Below are positions 1 to 10,094 of a stretch of 64,000 bases of DNA, one piece after another. The translations under genes were made by a program, and so were the position numbers. Source of the DNA: Candidula unifasciata (Eukaryota; Mollusca; Gastropoda; Stylommatophora; Geomitridae); assembly GCA_905116865.2 (NCBI GenBank), contig CAJHNH020004891.1, positions 194,501 to 258,500 on the forward strand, in the 5' to 3' direction. The notes beneath the pieces were generated by a model. That model saw only the letters and a list, made by a program, of their open reading frames with translations, did not search any database and had not been told where the DNA came from. Each line of letters starts with the position of its first letter. Within the stretch, counting starts at the first letter, position 1.

Positions 1-110
1 TGTTCTTTCTATAGCCCATGTCGTTTGGCTTTAGGAGTCATATCTATACACAGCCTTCTGTCTCATGTATTTGTAATTATTTCTAACACTTCAAACATTC
101 CAGAAGCACT

Positions 111-113
111 CTC

Positions 114-172
<59 letters not shown>
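111..172. repeat. (CT)n microsatellite
   Basis: About 60 bp of CT with one TT interruption. Confidence 0.95.
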
Positions 173-174
<2 letters not shown>

Positions 175-314
175 CATTTCCCCTTTAATGTACCTTTCCA
201 AGCGTCCTGACGTATTCAAGTTTTTTTCTCATTTTTTGTTGTTGATACCGTTACTGCCTCAATTTTTAGAGGTGTAAGCAGGAAGGCCTTTGAGTCAGGG
301 GATGTGTGGCCACA

Positions 315-520
315 CGGTCAGTGCTGTCGCCAACGACTGTACAGGTTTGGGTTTTACAACACCCTTCCCCCAACCTCCCAACCTAACCAGGACAGAAAAA
401 AGGTATCTGCCACCCAGTACTGCTGTCACCTCTCCTAGGATTCGTAACTGGAAGGAACTCTCGCAAGAGAGACAACTCAGCGTTCTTAACGGTTCGACCA
501 GACGCGCTGCCTCTTTCTCA
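315..520 (+). repeat. Interspersed repeat, family D, diverged
   Basis: GGTCAGTGCTGTCGCCAACG, GGTTTGGGTTTTACAACACC, and a terminal TTCTTAACGGTTCGACCAG. Confidence 0.5.
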
Positions 521-759
521 TCGACGTGACGAAAGAATGTACGAGTAGATTCTCTGCCCCTTCTGTCGTGGTTAATCAGTTCACTCTTGAGTTAATTTCC
601 ATCAAGACAACTTTGTCCTCCTTTATCTGTCTTCTCACTGATACCAGGTTGCAGCCCAGTTTTCTGGTCTTTATTACTTCAACTTCATTACTCCATTTAT
701 CTGTCCAGGTTCTTATCACTCATCTATAAAACCATATCTCTTCCGCTTTTACATTATTT

Positions 760-955
760 ATCGTCGACCTGGTCACCCATTGGCTAGCCGGCAGACGAAT
801 TCGTCCTCGATCGGGACATTTTTTGGGTGTCTCTTGATCATATCAACACTGCAAGAGTTCTTTTCATGGCTACTTGGTAGCGAGCAATGTTAAGCCATTT
901 AATATGGCGCAAATAAACCTAGTCACAATTATAACCAAAAATTCCCCCTTTTCTC
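760..955 (+). repeat. Interspersed repeat, family F
   Basis: CTAGCCGGCAGACGAATTCG, CACTGCAAGAGTTCTTTTC, then GGTAGCGAGCAATGTTAAGCC and AATATGGCGCAAATAAAC. Relatives: 45810-46000, 46555-46640, and 19560-19606 plus 21938-22080 (split by the hAT element). Confidence 0.68.
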
Positions 956-1004
956 TCATAGCAAGGCAAGGTTTCCACATAACTGTTCATGTAATCAGCT
1001 AAAT

Positions 1005-1105
1005 AAACTACTGGACGTAAATTTGCCTAGAAAAACCACACAACAGCCAGAAGCTGTTGGGGTTGGTTCTGCAACGTCCTGTAAAGGATTCGCAACTAAA
1101 CTTAA
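1005..1105 (+). repeat. SINE-like repeat, family A, 3' half
   Basis: Only the body from ACTACTGGACGTAAATTTGC to GTAAAGGATTCGCAACTAA is present. Confidence 0.75.
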
Positions 1106-1419
1106 TCAGCTAAATATCCATGATAAACTTCCATATTTTATCAGCATTGGAGCTACATAGTTCTACAAAATTCTCTTTCTCAGCTTAATTGACAGATTGC
1201 TTAGAATACTCTTTAGTTTATGAAATGCTGCCTTTGGTTGAGCTATTCCATATTTAATTTCGGTAATACATCTCCTATCTGCTGTCACTTGGTTACCCAA
1301 GCCAACAAACGTATTAGATTGCTCCAGAGCTGTCCCATTTTCTTGGAGGGCATACCTGGCGTGAGTGCAGCTAGTTACAAACTTGCCAGGGGTCTTCGTT
1401 TGTCTCGCTACCTGAAGGT

Positions 1420-1715
1420 TTTGGGTTCTTCTTCCTCTTCGCGTTTATCAGATGTAAACTCTGGCGGAAAATTCTGGTTGTTCATCCACTTCTGGACTTT
1501 AGCCTTGTTCCAGAACCTGAGTGCTGCATGCACATCAGTTTTACATTTCAGATTTTTTTGTGTGTAGAATGTATGTTCGTTGCCTCTCAAGCAGATTATC
1601 TCCAACTCTGAAGGAAACTCCTAATTAGTCGACTCTTACGACATGCTTGTTACGGGGCGGTTGGTCTGTTCTTGTGTACCCAATAGTAGGTCCCCAGAAT
1701 GCACACGACGAGAAG
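1420..1715 (-). repeat. Interspersed repeat, family E, with purine-rich tail
   Basis: The minus strand holds TAGTCGACT, AGTTCTGGAACAAGGCTAAA-like and CAGAATTTTCCGCCAGAG blocks, and ends in a GAAG-rich tail (about 1430-1445). Copies: 2040-2275, 36165-36320, 61325-61570 (minus); 18080-18260, 45065-45165, 58675-58890 (plus). Confidence 0.78.
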
Positions 1716-2039
1716 GTCTTGGGTTCGTTTCAGTCTATAGCGTTCGGTTTACGAGTGCATTTTTTTAACGGAGATCCATGGGGGATCGTCTGTAGAGCAA
1801 CGGAGTTCGTGCTTTATAATATGCTCTCTGCAGACCAGCCGTTGCGTGGAAGTAGACCGAGGCACGTGGGATAAAACCTGTTGCGACGAAGCTGTTTTTT
1901 TTTTTTTTTTTTTTTTTTTTTTGACGTTAGATTAAATTATCATCGCTTAAATTATTACGACTATATAGTAGAACCTCAGTTCTTAAGCTTAATTCGCAGT
2001 TAAGAGTTCTTGTTCTTTTTGTTATTATTTTTCTTCTTG

Positions 2040-2275
2040 TTCTCCTCCTCCTTCTTTGCATTCATTAGCTTTAACTCGGGAGGAAAGTTCTGGTTGTTCG
2101 CCTATTTGTGGATTTTAGCCATTTTCCATAATATAAATTTTGCGTGCACAACCGTTGTGCAGATTTGGCTTATTTGTATGTAAAATGTAGATTTCTCGCC
2201 TCTCAGACATGCACTACAACTATCCATAATTAGTCGTCTTTTACTACAAGTCTTTAGCGTGGGCTGTGGGTCTAC
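2040..2275 (-). repeat. Interspersed repeat, family E
   Basis: Same order of blocks: GAAAGTTCTGGTTGTTCGCC and TAATTAGTCGTCTTTTAC on the plus strand, with a TTCTTCTTGTTCTCCTCC tail at 2029-2055. Confidence 0.75.
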
Positions 2276-3109
2276 TGACACCCCCCCCCCCCCTCATTTA
2301 ATGGGGCCCCGGAAAAGAATTATTCGGAAACCGAATGATTTGAAAAACTGAAAGCACTTCCCCAAAAAGATATTTTATGCTACATGTATTAATTCGTTTC
2401 TTATGAGTGAATGCATGAATGAGTGAATGAATGAATGCATGAATCAAAAATCTCACATGTGCTCTGTCCTCCTCTTTAGAAACCAGCGAATAGTATTCTT
2501 AACTCTTATTTGTATTCCTAATTAGTTTTTCAACTCAGGTGAACTGTTTATGCACTTGAACTTTTATTACATTTCTTCATGAATACATGCCAGAGTAAAA
2601 ATGAAAATGTATACAATCTTGTAACAAAGAAACGAAATTAACACGATAAAAATGTCATCGAATATCAATCTTACTTCACCTGTACTATTTCACAGTCCAC
2701 TGACAAGACATCAACGTGGCTGCATCTGGATACGTCAGTTAAGTGACTGTGTGTATTCATGTGGTTTTGTTTGATTTATATTTGTGCTGATGTAGTCTCT
2801 ACTGTCACCACGTTCACGTTTTATTCGTGTTTGTTATATTGTGAAGCTCGTTGATCTACTTTTCGTTCGGTTTTATATCTTTCCTAAAGAGACTGGCTGT
2901 CACACATTCAAACTGGAAGGTTTGTCTACTTTTTCTGAAGGCGTTCCAGCTCTTCCCTGAGAAGTTAATTCCCCTGGCCCTTCACTAACTTCTGCACATC
3001 GGCACTGTCAACTTCTAATCCCATGCTACTGCCTAGAAACGCAAATTATAATAGCAACATACTCCCGCAAAGTGTTTGTCTGCTACTAAGTCTTGCCACA
3101 ATGTCTTTT

Positions 3110-3360
3110 AATGATCCAGAACACGGTCTTCAAAGTCACTTGCACCCAAGCTTTGTCGAGGATGCTTAACTAATAGAGAACAATATGTTTTTTAAAGATC
3201 CAAAACACAGTACTCAAAGTCACTTGCACCCAAGCTTTGTCGAGGATGCTTAACTAATAGAGAACAATATGTTGTTTAAAGATCCAAAACACAGTCCTTA
3301 AAGTCACTTGCACCCAAGCTTTGTCAAGGATGCTTAAACAATGGAGAACAATTGTCCAGG
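3110..3360. repeat. Tandem repeat, 84-bp unit, three copies
   Basis: GATCC at 3113, 3197 and 3281 starts successive copies containing GTCACTTGCACCCAAGCTTT and TAGAGAACAATATG. Confidence 0.88.
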
Positions 3361-4211
3361 TTTAAAGTTTGAAGGCACTTGTTTCTAAACTTGCTGACAT
3401 TTAAAATCGTAGAAATGTGGGTCCAATAAAAGCACAGCGAGTTAGTACAGTTGCAAAATTAAAAATGAAAAGATATTATGATGTAAGGTAATACTAGAAT
3501 GAGGCAGGATGAGTTTAAAAAAATAGAGGAGCTGAATTAGGAATCAGTATCACAGCACCCAGGATATTCCCATACGCGCTCCATATCCATCTTCAGCAGC
3601 GGTGCAGAGTTCAGATTACCTGATACATATAACAATCTGATTGCATATCCATCTTGCTTGTCCACCTATTATTGAGTCAGTCAGATTCCCTGCTCCCCCC
3701 TCCCCTTTTCCGCCCCCTTTCCACAGTTGCACCATTCTCTTCAGGCTGTGATAATCTATGTGTGCCTCGCATTGTTCATTAGCTTCCGACATTTAAAACA
3801 TATAGCTTTTCATTCATTATTTTGCCTTCAAGTGGTGCAGAAGCAGCAATTAAACCTGCCTGCTCGTTTTCGACACACACAAACAGATTTAGAGCAAGTA
3901 CCCAAAGGACACTAACAGTCCGGGATCTCCAAAGCGGTGCTCGCCACTATACATGTGGCACACCTGTCTTCACCTTGCTCAACACGTATTGTGGGACTGT
4001 TAAAATCACGTTATCTGTGTGAAGATAGTTTTCAGAAGAGTCAGGCCACAGTAACTACCTCAAGTCTCCATTCTAAGACTAGACATTGTGCTAACCTATG
4101 CCTGGATTTGTTACAGAAAGGGTTGTCCATTTGTTCAGACTATGAGCCCCCGTACACTTTGTCCGCCTCTCTTATACTTCTGATGGCTGTGGGATGCAAT
4201 GTTTAGCTATT

Positions 4212-4378
4212 TTGAATCCCCACCCTGACTTTTACCGGTTGCCCTAAATATAACCGGGCCTTTAATATGGCCTAACATCTGAACGGAGTTTCCGGGACCT
4301 CTCCACGGGTGATTCTCATCCTCATATTGGCACTTTGTGTCACCGGGTGTTTATCGCTTGAGTGAATTCCTGTTGGGG
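4212..4378 (+). repeat. Interspersed repeat, family C
   Basis: Same core (GGGACCTCTCCACGGGTGAT) with GTGTCACCGGGTGTTTATCG. Confidence 0.82.
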
Positions 4379-4834
4379 TACAACTACTTTGTCTGCCTCT
4401 AAAAATAGAAACATTTGTGTAGACAATAGTATCACCTGAGTGAAATTGTCGGGGAATCAGTGGCTGACTTTATCATGATGAACGTCCGCTGGTCAGTCCC
4501 TGCACTCACGATCCAGTGTTTTCAAAACCCTATACAAGTCTGATTGGAGCTCGGAAACGTCGACCAACTCCTCTCCAGCACACACGTCTAATTGTGCCTT
4601 CTGCTTGCGCCACCCAAGACCTTCCTCTTTTGACTTATGTGATGCTTTGTTTGAGACTGATTTTTGTCACTGGACATAGATTTGTAGGTCGACTCAGCAC
4701 AAAATCGGTACTGGGATTTATGTCAGGAAGCAACAGCGGCAGGCGGGAAGTCACTAACATCACACGTCAGTTGACTGATGAAACAATGTAGTCTATGTGG
4801 CAAACACTGCATGCTTCAATTGTATAAATAACTG

Positions 4835-4840
4835 TTTATT
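4835..4840 (-). promoter_or_regulatory. Candidate polyadenylation signal AATAAA for the receptor gene
   Basis: AATAAA on the minus strand about 300 nt downstream of the exon 4 stop. It is the first canonical hexamer after the stop. It is only a candidate, because the hexamer is frequent in AT-rich DNA and no cleavage evidence can be seen. Confidence 0.35.
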
Positions 4841-5138
4841 TTCATACAAATAATAATACTGAGCACATTATGAGGAGAAACGGATCGATAATCACTTGAA
4901 AGGCGGTATAATGAGAAACAAATGGGTTGAGGAAACGAAAAAGTTCTAAGAAATCACCAGACGAAGCTGTCGAGAGAAGCAAAAGGCACTGGGCTAGATT
5001 TCATCCTTGATATCAAGCGAATTGTACAAGATAGAACGAAACGGAAGAATAGTTTGTGAGCCCTTTCTAGCGTTTAACAGCACCCCATCAAGGCGATGAT
5101 ACTGAGTAATCGAAACCTACACATGATTATTCGATGAG

Positions 5139-5367
5139 TTAAAACGGCATTAAAGTCTGTGATAAAATATTATAATCACACATTAAACTCCTGGCTCCCA
5201 CATCTCTCCTGGCTGACTCGCTCAGCTCTCTTAGCGATGTCAAAATGGATACAAGTCGCGGGAAAATCTGGCGATTCCCCGGTTGCGTCTTTTCTGCGTG
5301 ACGTTGTAGGCAGGACACAACCATCCAGTGAATGTCGGAAACTTTTTCTGCTTCTGACAAAGGGCAT
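5139..5367 (-). CDS. Nuclear receptor exon 4: LBD helices 9-11 and stop
   Basis: One base completes the split Arg, then 75 codons and TAA. The acceptor TTTCTTTTTCCCACAG|A has a strong pyrimidine tract. The join to exon 3 reads APDR|CPLSEAEK. Helix 9 is VSDIHWMVVSCLQRHAEK, and helices 10-11 contain IFPRLVSILTSLRELSESAR, the typical dimerisation surface. After this come 24 residues ending NILSQTLMPF and the stop. Helix 12 should lie here, but no hydrophobic-hydrophobic-x-Glu-hydrophobic-hydrophobic AF-2 core is present. Either the AF-2 is lost or a further exon or alternative 3' end exists. A second AG 14 nt inside (exon start at 5353) is a possible but phase-incompatible acceptor. Confidence 0.92.
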
Positions 5368-5477
5368 CTGTGGGAAAAAGAAAGAAAATAAAATGAAGAA
5401 AGTTTTTTCAAATATACTCACCAAATTGAAAAAGCGATGCTTAGGTGAATAGAACAAAATATTTTCTAACAAATATT

Positions 5478-5690
5478 GTTAGTTGCGTATCCTTTGCAGA
5501 ACCAACTCCAGCATTTCTCGCTGCGATTTAACTAGACCATATTTACGTTCAGTAGTTTTCCACCGCTCCAGACGGTCGCCTCCGAATACCACTGTCGAAA
5601 CTACCGCAAGCTGATCTGTTGCTAAATCACCAGCTGTGGGGATCGAGCTTCGCACCTGGAAATCACGAAGCGCATTCAAAATGATAAAAC
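5478..5690 (-). repeat. SINE-like repeat, family A, diverged
   Basis: Inverted older copy with TTGCGTATCCTTTGCAGAAC at its 3' end and a recognisable but decayed middle. It lies in intron 3 of the receptor, about 110 bp upstream of exon 4. Confidence 0.65.
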
Positions 5691-5749
5691 CCCTGATCAA
5701 GATTGCATTCCAAGAACTCTTCTTTACGTTAGTGAAACTGAGGGCAGTT

Positions 5750-6300
5750 TGGTCTACAAGGAGAAACGGTTAAGCAGCTTCCAAATGATATGCCTCAAAA
5801 GAACACTAAGGTACGTATTAGGTGGCAAGGTCAGATCACACAGACGCTTGAGGTAGTGCAAAAGGATTATCACAACAGTATTTTCAATGTGTGGTCTTTG
5901 TAGGCACAGGTGGCTAGGGCGGATGAGAGATGGTAGCGTCCCTAAGGACATCCTCTTTAAGAATTACTGATGGGTTGGATATGTCAAGGACGGTCTCTAT
6001 TACGGTGTGAGTGCAAGTGGGCCATGGATGATGCAAGTTTTGAAGTGGATTCCTAGAAACTAAATGCCATAGACTGTATTACATGGAAAAGGGGGAATAA
6101 TCAGAAAGGGGAGACAAGAGAACATGACGGTGGACTGGTGCAGAGTTCAGTCTCCGAAAGAAGCACGCTAAAAGCATGTGATGGGAACAATGATCCTGCA
6201 ATCTCATAGTTCTATTGCGAAAGAAGTTTCTGAACGCCGGGCGGGTCTGCCCAGTCACACTCGCCGTCGCCACGGGCTGTGATTCTCGTGCTCCCATATA
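5750..6300 (+). pseudogene. LINE RT C-terminal tail
   Basis: IRWQGQITQTLEVVQK, then HRWLGRMRDGSVPKDILF, is the typical end of a non-LTR RT (thumb-like HRWLGHV block). The terminal Cys-containing stretch near 6200 is frame-shifted. It lies in intron 3 of the receptor, in opposite orientation. Confidence 0.7.
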
Positions 6301-6451
6301 TCAAGAAACAACACAACCGGCGAGAAAGAAAGAAACGTGCCAACAAGAAACAGTTCATCTGATTGAACGAAATGACACGTGCGAATAGAAGAAGGAAATT
6401 ATTTTGTTTTTATTAGTCGTCCGCTTGTGGGATGCATTTTTTTTTTTTTTT

Positions 6452-6602
6452 ATTTGAAGTTCCACTCTGGCTTTTGCCGGGGGGCCCTGATGATGGCCAT
6501 AACGGTTGAAAGGGGTTTCTGGGACCTCTCCACGGGTGATCCTCATCCGCATGGTGGCACTTTGTGTAACCGGGTGTTTATCGCTTGTGTGATGTCCTAG
6601 TG
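6452..6602 (+). repeat. Interspersed repeat, family C
   Basis: Core GGGACCTCTCCACGGGTGAT followed by CTCATCCGCATGGTGGCAC and an ACCGGGTGTTTATCGC end. Copies: 4212-4378, 40705-40870, 56300-56460 (all plus) and 56870-57050 (minus). It is probably a SINE or LINE 3' end. Confidence 0.85.
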
Positions 6603-6707
6603 GGATACATCAAGAAAGCAAGCATTTTTTGTAAACAAGCATACTGATCCAAGCAGAAATAAATATAACATTTTAAACCCCCTCCTCCCCATCCAAATAA
6701 ATTATCC

Positions 6708-6760
6708 CCCCCCCCCCCCCAGCCAGCCCCCCCCCCCCCAGCCCCCCCCCACCCCCCGGT
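6708..6760. repeat. C-rich tract
   Basis: Runs of C broken by AGCCAG and CACC. Similar poly-C/G runs occur at 2281, 7660, 10150, 10220, 18120, 41523, 42640, 43097, 59970, 61742 and 61917. Confidence 0.9.
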
Positions 6761-6869
6761 GCTAAGAAAGCTTACATGTAAGTGTTGCCGATTATAATAC
6801 TAAAGGTTTATAGCTGAGCGGATTAACATCTGGTAATCTGGGACTTGTCATTTCAAGATCTTCAATTCT

Positions 6870-7215
6870 TGTGTGATTCCAGTACTAACCTATGGATGCG
6901 AGAGCTGGAAATCAACGAAAATTCTAGACACAAAATTAGACAGTTTTGAAAATAAATGCCTTAGAAGAATGTCGGCCACGCCCTTAGAATGGATAAATCA
7001 AGACTTCCTTACCAAGCCCTCATTTGGACACCACAGGGGAAAAGATCTCGTGGAAGACCAAGGGAAACATTACGAAGAACTATCATCAGGGAAGGCTCAC
7101 TCATGGGCCACTCAAACATCCAAGACCTACAACAGATTGCAACGAACCGCCATGCATGGAGAGTCATGACCTCTGCCCTATGTGCCGCACTCGAAACAAG
7201 AGGAAAGACTAACTA
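6870..7215 (+). pseudogene. LINE RT tail, another family
   Basis: VLTYGCESWKSTKILDTKLD and FENKCLRRM, then in a shifted frame TPQGKRSRGRPRETLRRTI, are characteristic of the end of RTE/CR1-like reverse transcriptases. It ends in TAACTAACTAACTAA, a 3' tetranucleotide tail. Confidence 0.8.
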
Positions 7216-7249
7216 ACTAACTAATCTGGTAATCCTAGTTTCAGCTTCA

Positions 7250-7340
7250 TAGCAAACGGGTCACCCCATAGTTGCTCCGCTCCTGTGCCAACGAAAAACA
7301 CACGTAGCTCACAGTGTCACGCCATGCACTCAGCTCAGAA
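7250..7340 (+). repeat. Interspersed repeat, family H
   Basis: AGCAAACGGGTCACCCCATA and GCTCCTGTGCCAACGAAAAA. Copies at 26455-26560 and 36545-36640. Confidence 0.6.
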
Positions 7341-7528
7341 GCTGGGCGACGAAATTAACATCACCCAGCATAAATTCATATGTTTCGATCTCCCAGATTG
7401 GCTAACTAGCCGTTTTAAACGTGGACCGAAAGACGCAGTCCATACGACGAAATCATGACGATCAGATCGCGAGGCAAACGGCAGAACGCTAAACCGCATG
7501 GACTTTGCTCCTCTTCCTCCTTTAATTG

Positions 7529-7559
<31 letters not shown>

Positions 7560-7906
7560 GAGGAGGGGGGAGGGGGTGATAGCACACCGTGCATATTTAG
7601 TAATCTTCCTGTAAAAGTTCCGCGGCCCCATTTTGGCACATGCCCCCCCTCCCCTCCCTCCCCCCCCCCCCCCACCAAATATTGAACTATATCCCCTTAA
7701 CAAGTGCATGTATGTCACAAAAGGCGACAAAACAGGAGCTGACTGACATCACATGTGCTGGGCTGAAGGAGGCAAATGTTAGACCCTTGCTGAAAACCAC
7801 AAAACTGTGTCAAACGGCGCTTTTAAGGGCGAACACGCTGAAGATGATGATGATGAGGATGATGAAGATGTTAATGATGATGACGATGATGACGATGACC
7901 AACTAC

Positions 7907-8098
7907 CTGTCAGGAGCGACGATGCAGACAGCCTTGAGAAGAATCAACAGCTGCCTGGACAGGCTGTATCGTTTGATGATGCCCGCCATGATGAAAGCGA
8001 ACCGAGCGTAATGTCTGCCCCAGGCAGCCTCCATCTCATCGGCATGAACACAGGTGCCCCTGGGGGTCATAGCTACACCCAAAGTCTTGTTGTAGCCT
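7907..8098 (-). CDS. Nuclear receptor exon 3: LBD beta-turn to helix 8
   Basis: A 192-nt exon: one base completing Arg, 63 codons, then AG of another split Arg. It encodes a beta-turn region (TLGVAMTPRGTCVHADEM), helices 6-7 (ARFAFIMAGIIKRYSLS) and the helix 7-8 motif QLLILLKAVCIVAPDR. That motif matches the family pattern of hydrophobic LL, then A-hydrophobic, then PDR. The acceptor is CTCTGATAG|A, and its pyrimidine tract is a (CT)n microsatellite. The donor is CTGACAG|GTAGTT, directly followed by a GAT/ATC-rich microsatellite in the intron. Using the AG two bases further in would break the phase with exon 2. A long open frame runs on upstream through the microsatellites, but the Ser-Leu repeats there are intronic. 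Confidence 0.92.
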
Positions 8099-8099
8099 C

Positions 8100-8131
<32 letters not shown>

Positions 8132-8162
8132 TGTGTGTGTGAGTGAGAGAGGAGTGAGAAAG

Positions 8163-8246
<84 letters not shown>

Positions 8247-8410
8247 TGAGTGAGAAAGATTGAGAGAGAGATAGAGCGAGAGAGAGATAGAGTGGGAGAG
8301 AGTGAAAGAGTGAGAGAGAGAGAGTGAAAGAGAGAGATAGAGTGAGATAGTGAGTGACAGTGAGAGAGAGAAAGAGAGAGTGAGTGAGAGAGAGAGAGAT
8401 CTGGTTAAAC
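8099..8410 (-). repeat. Compound (CT/GA)n and (AT)n microsatellite abutting the exon 3 acceptor
   Basis: Read on the plus strand: (AG)n from about 8103, a short GT run, about 75 bp of (AT)n at 8166-8240, then imperfect GAGA/GAGT runs to about 8400. On the minus strand this is a CT-rich block that ends at the AG used by exon 3, so it supplies the pyrimidine tract. The AT block can fold into a hairpin in the pre-mRNA within about 70-140 nt of the splice site. Confidence 0.9.
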
Positions 8411-8439
8411 ACTTGTTACATGGTTTGACTTATTAGAGA

Positions 8440-8625
8440 CTGTAACAGAAGAAAAGACGCTGGCGTTGGATAGGACACACGCTGAGAACAGTAAAACTAT
8501 AGAGTGAAGTTAAACAGATGGGGAGGACATTGGGAGAGTTGCATGCGTTAGCCAAGGATAGAACGACTTGGCGTGAGTTGGCGTGAGAGCATAAGCTTCA
8601 CTGGGGGTTAGGAAGGCAGAAGAAG
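8440..8625 (+). pseudogene. Short LINE RT tail
   Basis: KRRWRWIGHTLR followed by degraded sequence, ending near an AGAAGAAG tail. Only the extreme C-terminus is present. Confidence 0.6.
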
Positions 8626-8809
8626 AATACATGGTTTAACTATGAGGTCGACACGGAAGATGGCAGAATTGACAGAGAAACAGAAACCAGATTTAATAAA
8701 GCAAGAGAACTTTATTTATATACGAATTGTCACCATAATAAGACATCCACAACTGTGAGTGCAAATATACAAATTATAAACAGCATATTCATTCCGACAT
8801 TAAGCTACC

Positions 8810-9425
8810 ACACAGAGAGCACAAATTTGTTATACTTAGTGACTCATTGTCTGTTCTCCAGGCACTATCAAGCAAAAAACAAGACAAACTAATTGCAGAT
8901 CTAAGGACCACCATTGGGTTACTCTCCAAGGAAGCAGAACTTGTCTTGCAGTGGATACCAGTCCACTGTGGTATTTAAGGAAATGAGAGAGCAGATGAGT
9001 TGGCAAAAGCTGGGAGTAATCTTCCACAACCTCATCCACCACACAGCTACAAGGAAACCAAAACAGCGCTAAAGCAGTCTTTCAAGCGGGAGTGGAGAAG
9101 GCAGAATGGAGATTACAGACCAGAGAGTGACAGCATAAACAAACTCAACCGGAAAGAACAAACAACAATTTTTAGACTTCGGACTGGACACTGTGGTCTT
9201 CGAGCACACCTGTACAGGATAGGCGTAAAAGAATCTGCTGCCTGTGATTGTGGAGCAAAAAGACAGACCCCTGGGCACATACTACAGTACTGCCCTTACC
9301 TCTCCCAGCAAAGACTGGATCTGGCCCAAGGGAGCCGCATTGAAAGAGAGGCTATGGGGGACCTATTTGTGACACAGACGGGACTCAATGTTTAGCATGA
9401 CTGATGTCGAACGCAGAAGAAGAAG
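8810..9425 (+). pseudogene. LINE RNase H domain and zinc-knuckle tail
   Basis: The frame reads FVILSDSLSVLQALSSKK and then WIPVHCGI-stop-GNERADELAKAG, a retroelement RNase H signature with one stop in the middle. From 9000 it stays open for 131 residues: RLRTGHCGLRAHLYRIGV, then CDCGAKRQTPGHILQYC, a zinc-binding tail of RNase H-bearing LINEs. The coding part ends at 9395 and is followed by a (GAA)n tail at 9415-9430. It lies in intron 2 of the receptor, in opposite orientation. Confidence 0.88.
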
Positions 9426-9619
9426 AAGAATTAAGCTACCAGTGCCAGCCATGAACATTATATAAGACCCGTGTATGTAAAATTCCCCACTGAGTAATGA
9501 GATGCCTAAGAAAAGCCACCAAACTAACCATCCGAGATCAAGTGAATAATAATACTGTCATAAACAGTGTACAATGACAACATTACTTTTGTTATTTCCA
9601 CAAAAACAACAGCTACTAC

Positions 9620-9910
9620 TTCTACTACTAAAACCAAGGTCTTCCCCATCTGGGAAGCAATTTTTCGTTTCTTTGAAAAGTTCTTGGACAGTGAGGACAA
9701 GGAATGAGCGTTGTGTCAGGGAGGGGATCTCCTGCAGTCGCCTTTCTGTCCATCCTTTTCTTAATGTTTTGCTGTTCTGTTTGCTTCACATGTAGCCGCG
9801 CCCTTGTGTAGAGCTGCACGCCATGCATTTCGATCTTGAGAGGCAGCCTCTCAATTGGTGTCATTCATCCCAAATGCTTTGAGTGAAGACTTCAAGGTGC
9901 CTTTAAAACG
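9620..9910 (-). pseudogene. LINE RT tail with CPxC zinc finger
   Basis: LKSSLKAFGMNDTN, QDRNAWRAALHKGARLHVKQ (frameshifted between) and IPCPHCPRTFQ match the terminal region of a non-LTR family that ends in one Cys2His2-like finger. The finger's histidines are lost. Confidence 0.75.
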
Positions 9911-10012
9911 TTTAAATTTATTTGCTGCTACTGCCACTACATCTACCAACATTATCGCCACCAATACCACTTTCACTACAGACAAAATAAGCAGATAATT
10001 CGCTAACCTTAC

Positions 10013-10094
10013 CTGAACGTTCCCAGCAGCCAGACCTCATCCCACGCAGATTTCAGTAAAGCTGATTGGTCCTGGAATGGCAGACTGGAAAACC
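10013..10094 (-). CDS. Nuclear receptor exon 2: LBD helices 3-5
   Basis: An 82-nt exon: two bases completing the split Gly of IPG, 26 codons, then AG of a split Arg. The acceptor is TTATTCCAG|GG and the donor TTCAG|GTAAGG, both good matches to consensus. It encodes FSSLPFQDQSALLKSAWDEV followed by WLLGTF. This is the helix 3-4-5 signature of nuclear receptor ligand-binding domains; the DQ pair and the LLK that follows are the most conserved part. The lysine of LLK usually belongs to the charge clamp that holds coactivator LXXLL helices. The entry phase (1) matches exon 1 and the exit phase (2) matches exon 3, which excludes a chance open frame. It lies 27.7 kb from exon 1 across repeat-filled DNA. 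Confidence 0.93.

Noticed and set aside
4700..4760. A possible AF-2 exon on the minus strand below exon 4 (LPLLLPDI).
   Set aside because: There is no convincing donor in exon 4 in the needed phase, the acceptor is weak, and aspartate replaces the invariant glutamate. A short motif like this arises easily by chance.
7903..8412. The long minus-strand open frame of 169 codons as a single gene.
   Set aside because: Its first 100 codons are Ser-Leu and Tyr-Ile repeats from CT and AT microsatellites. Only 8098-7907 is coding, as a spliced exon.
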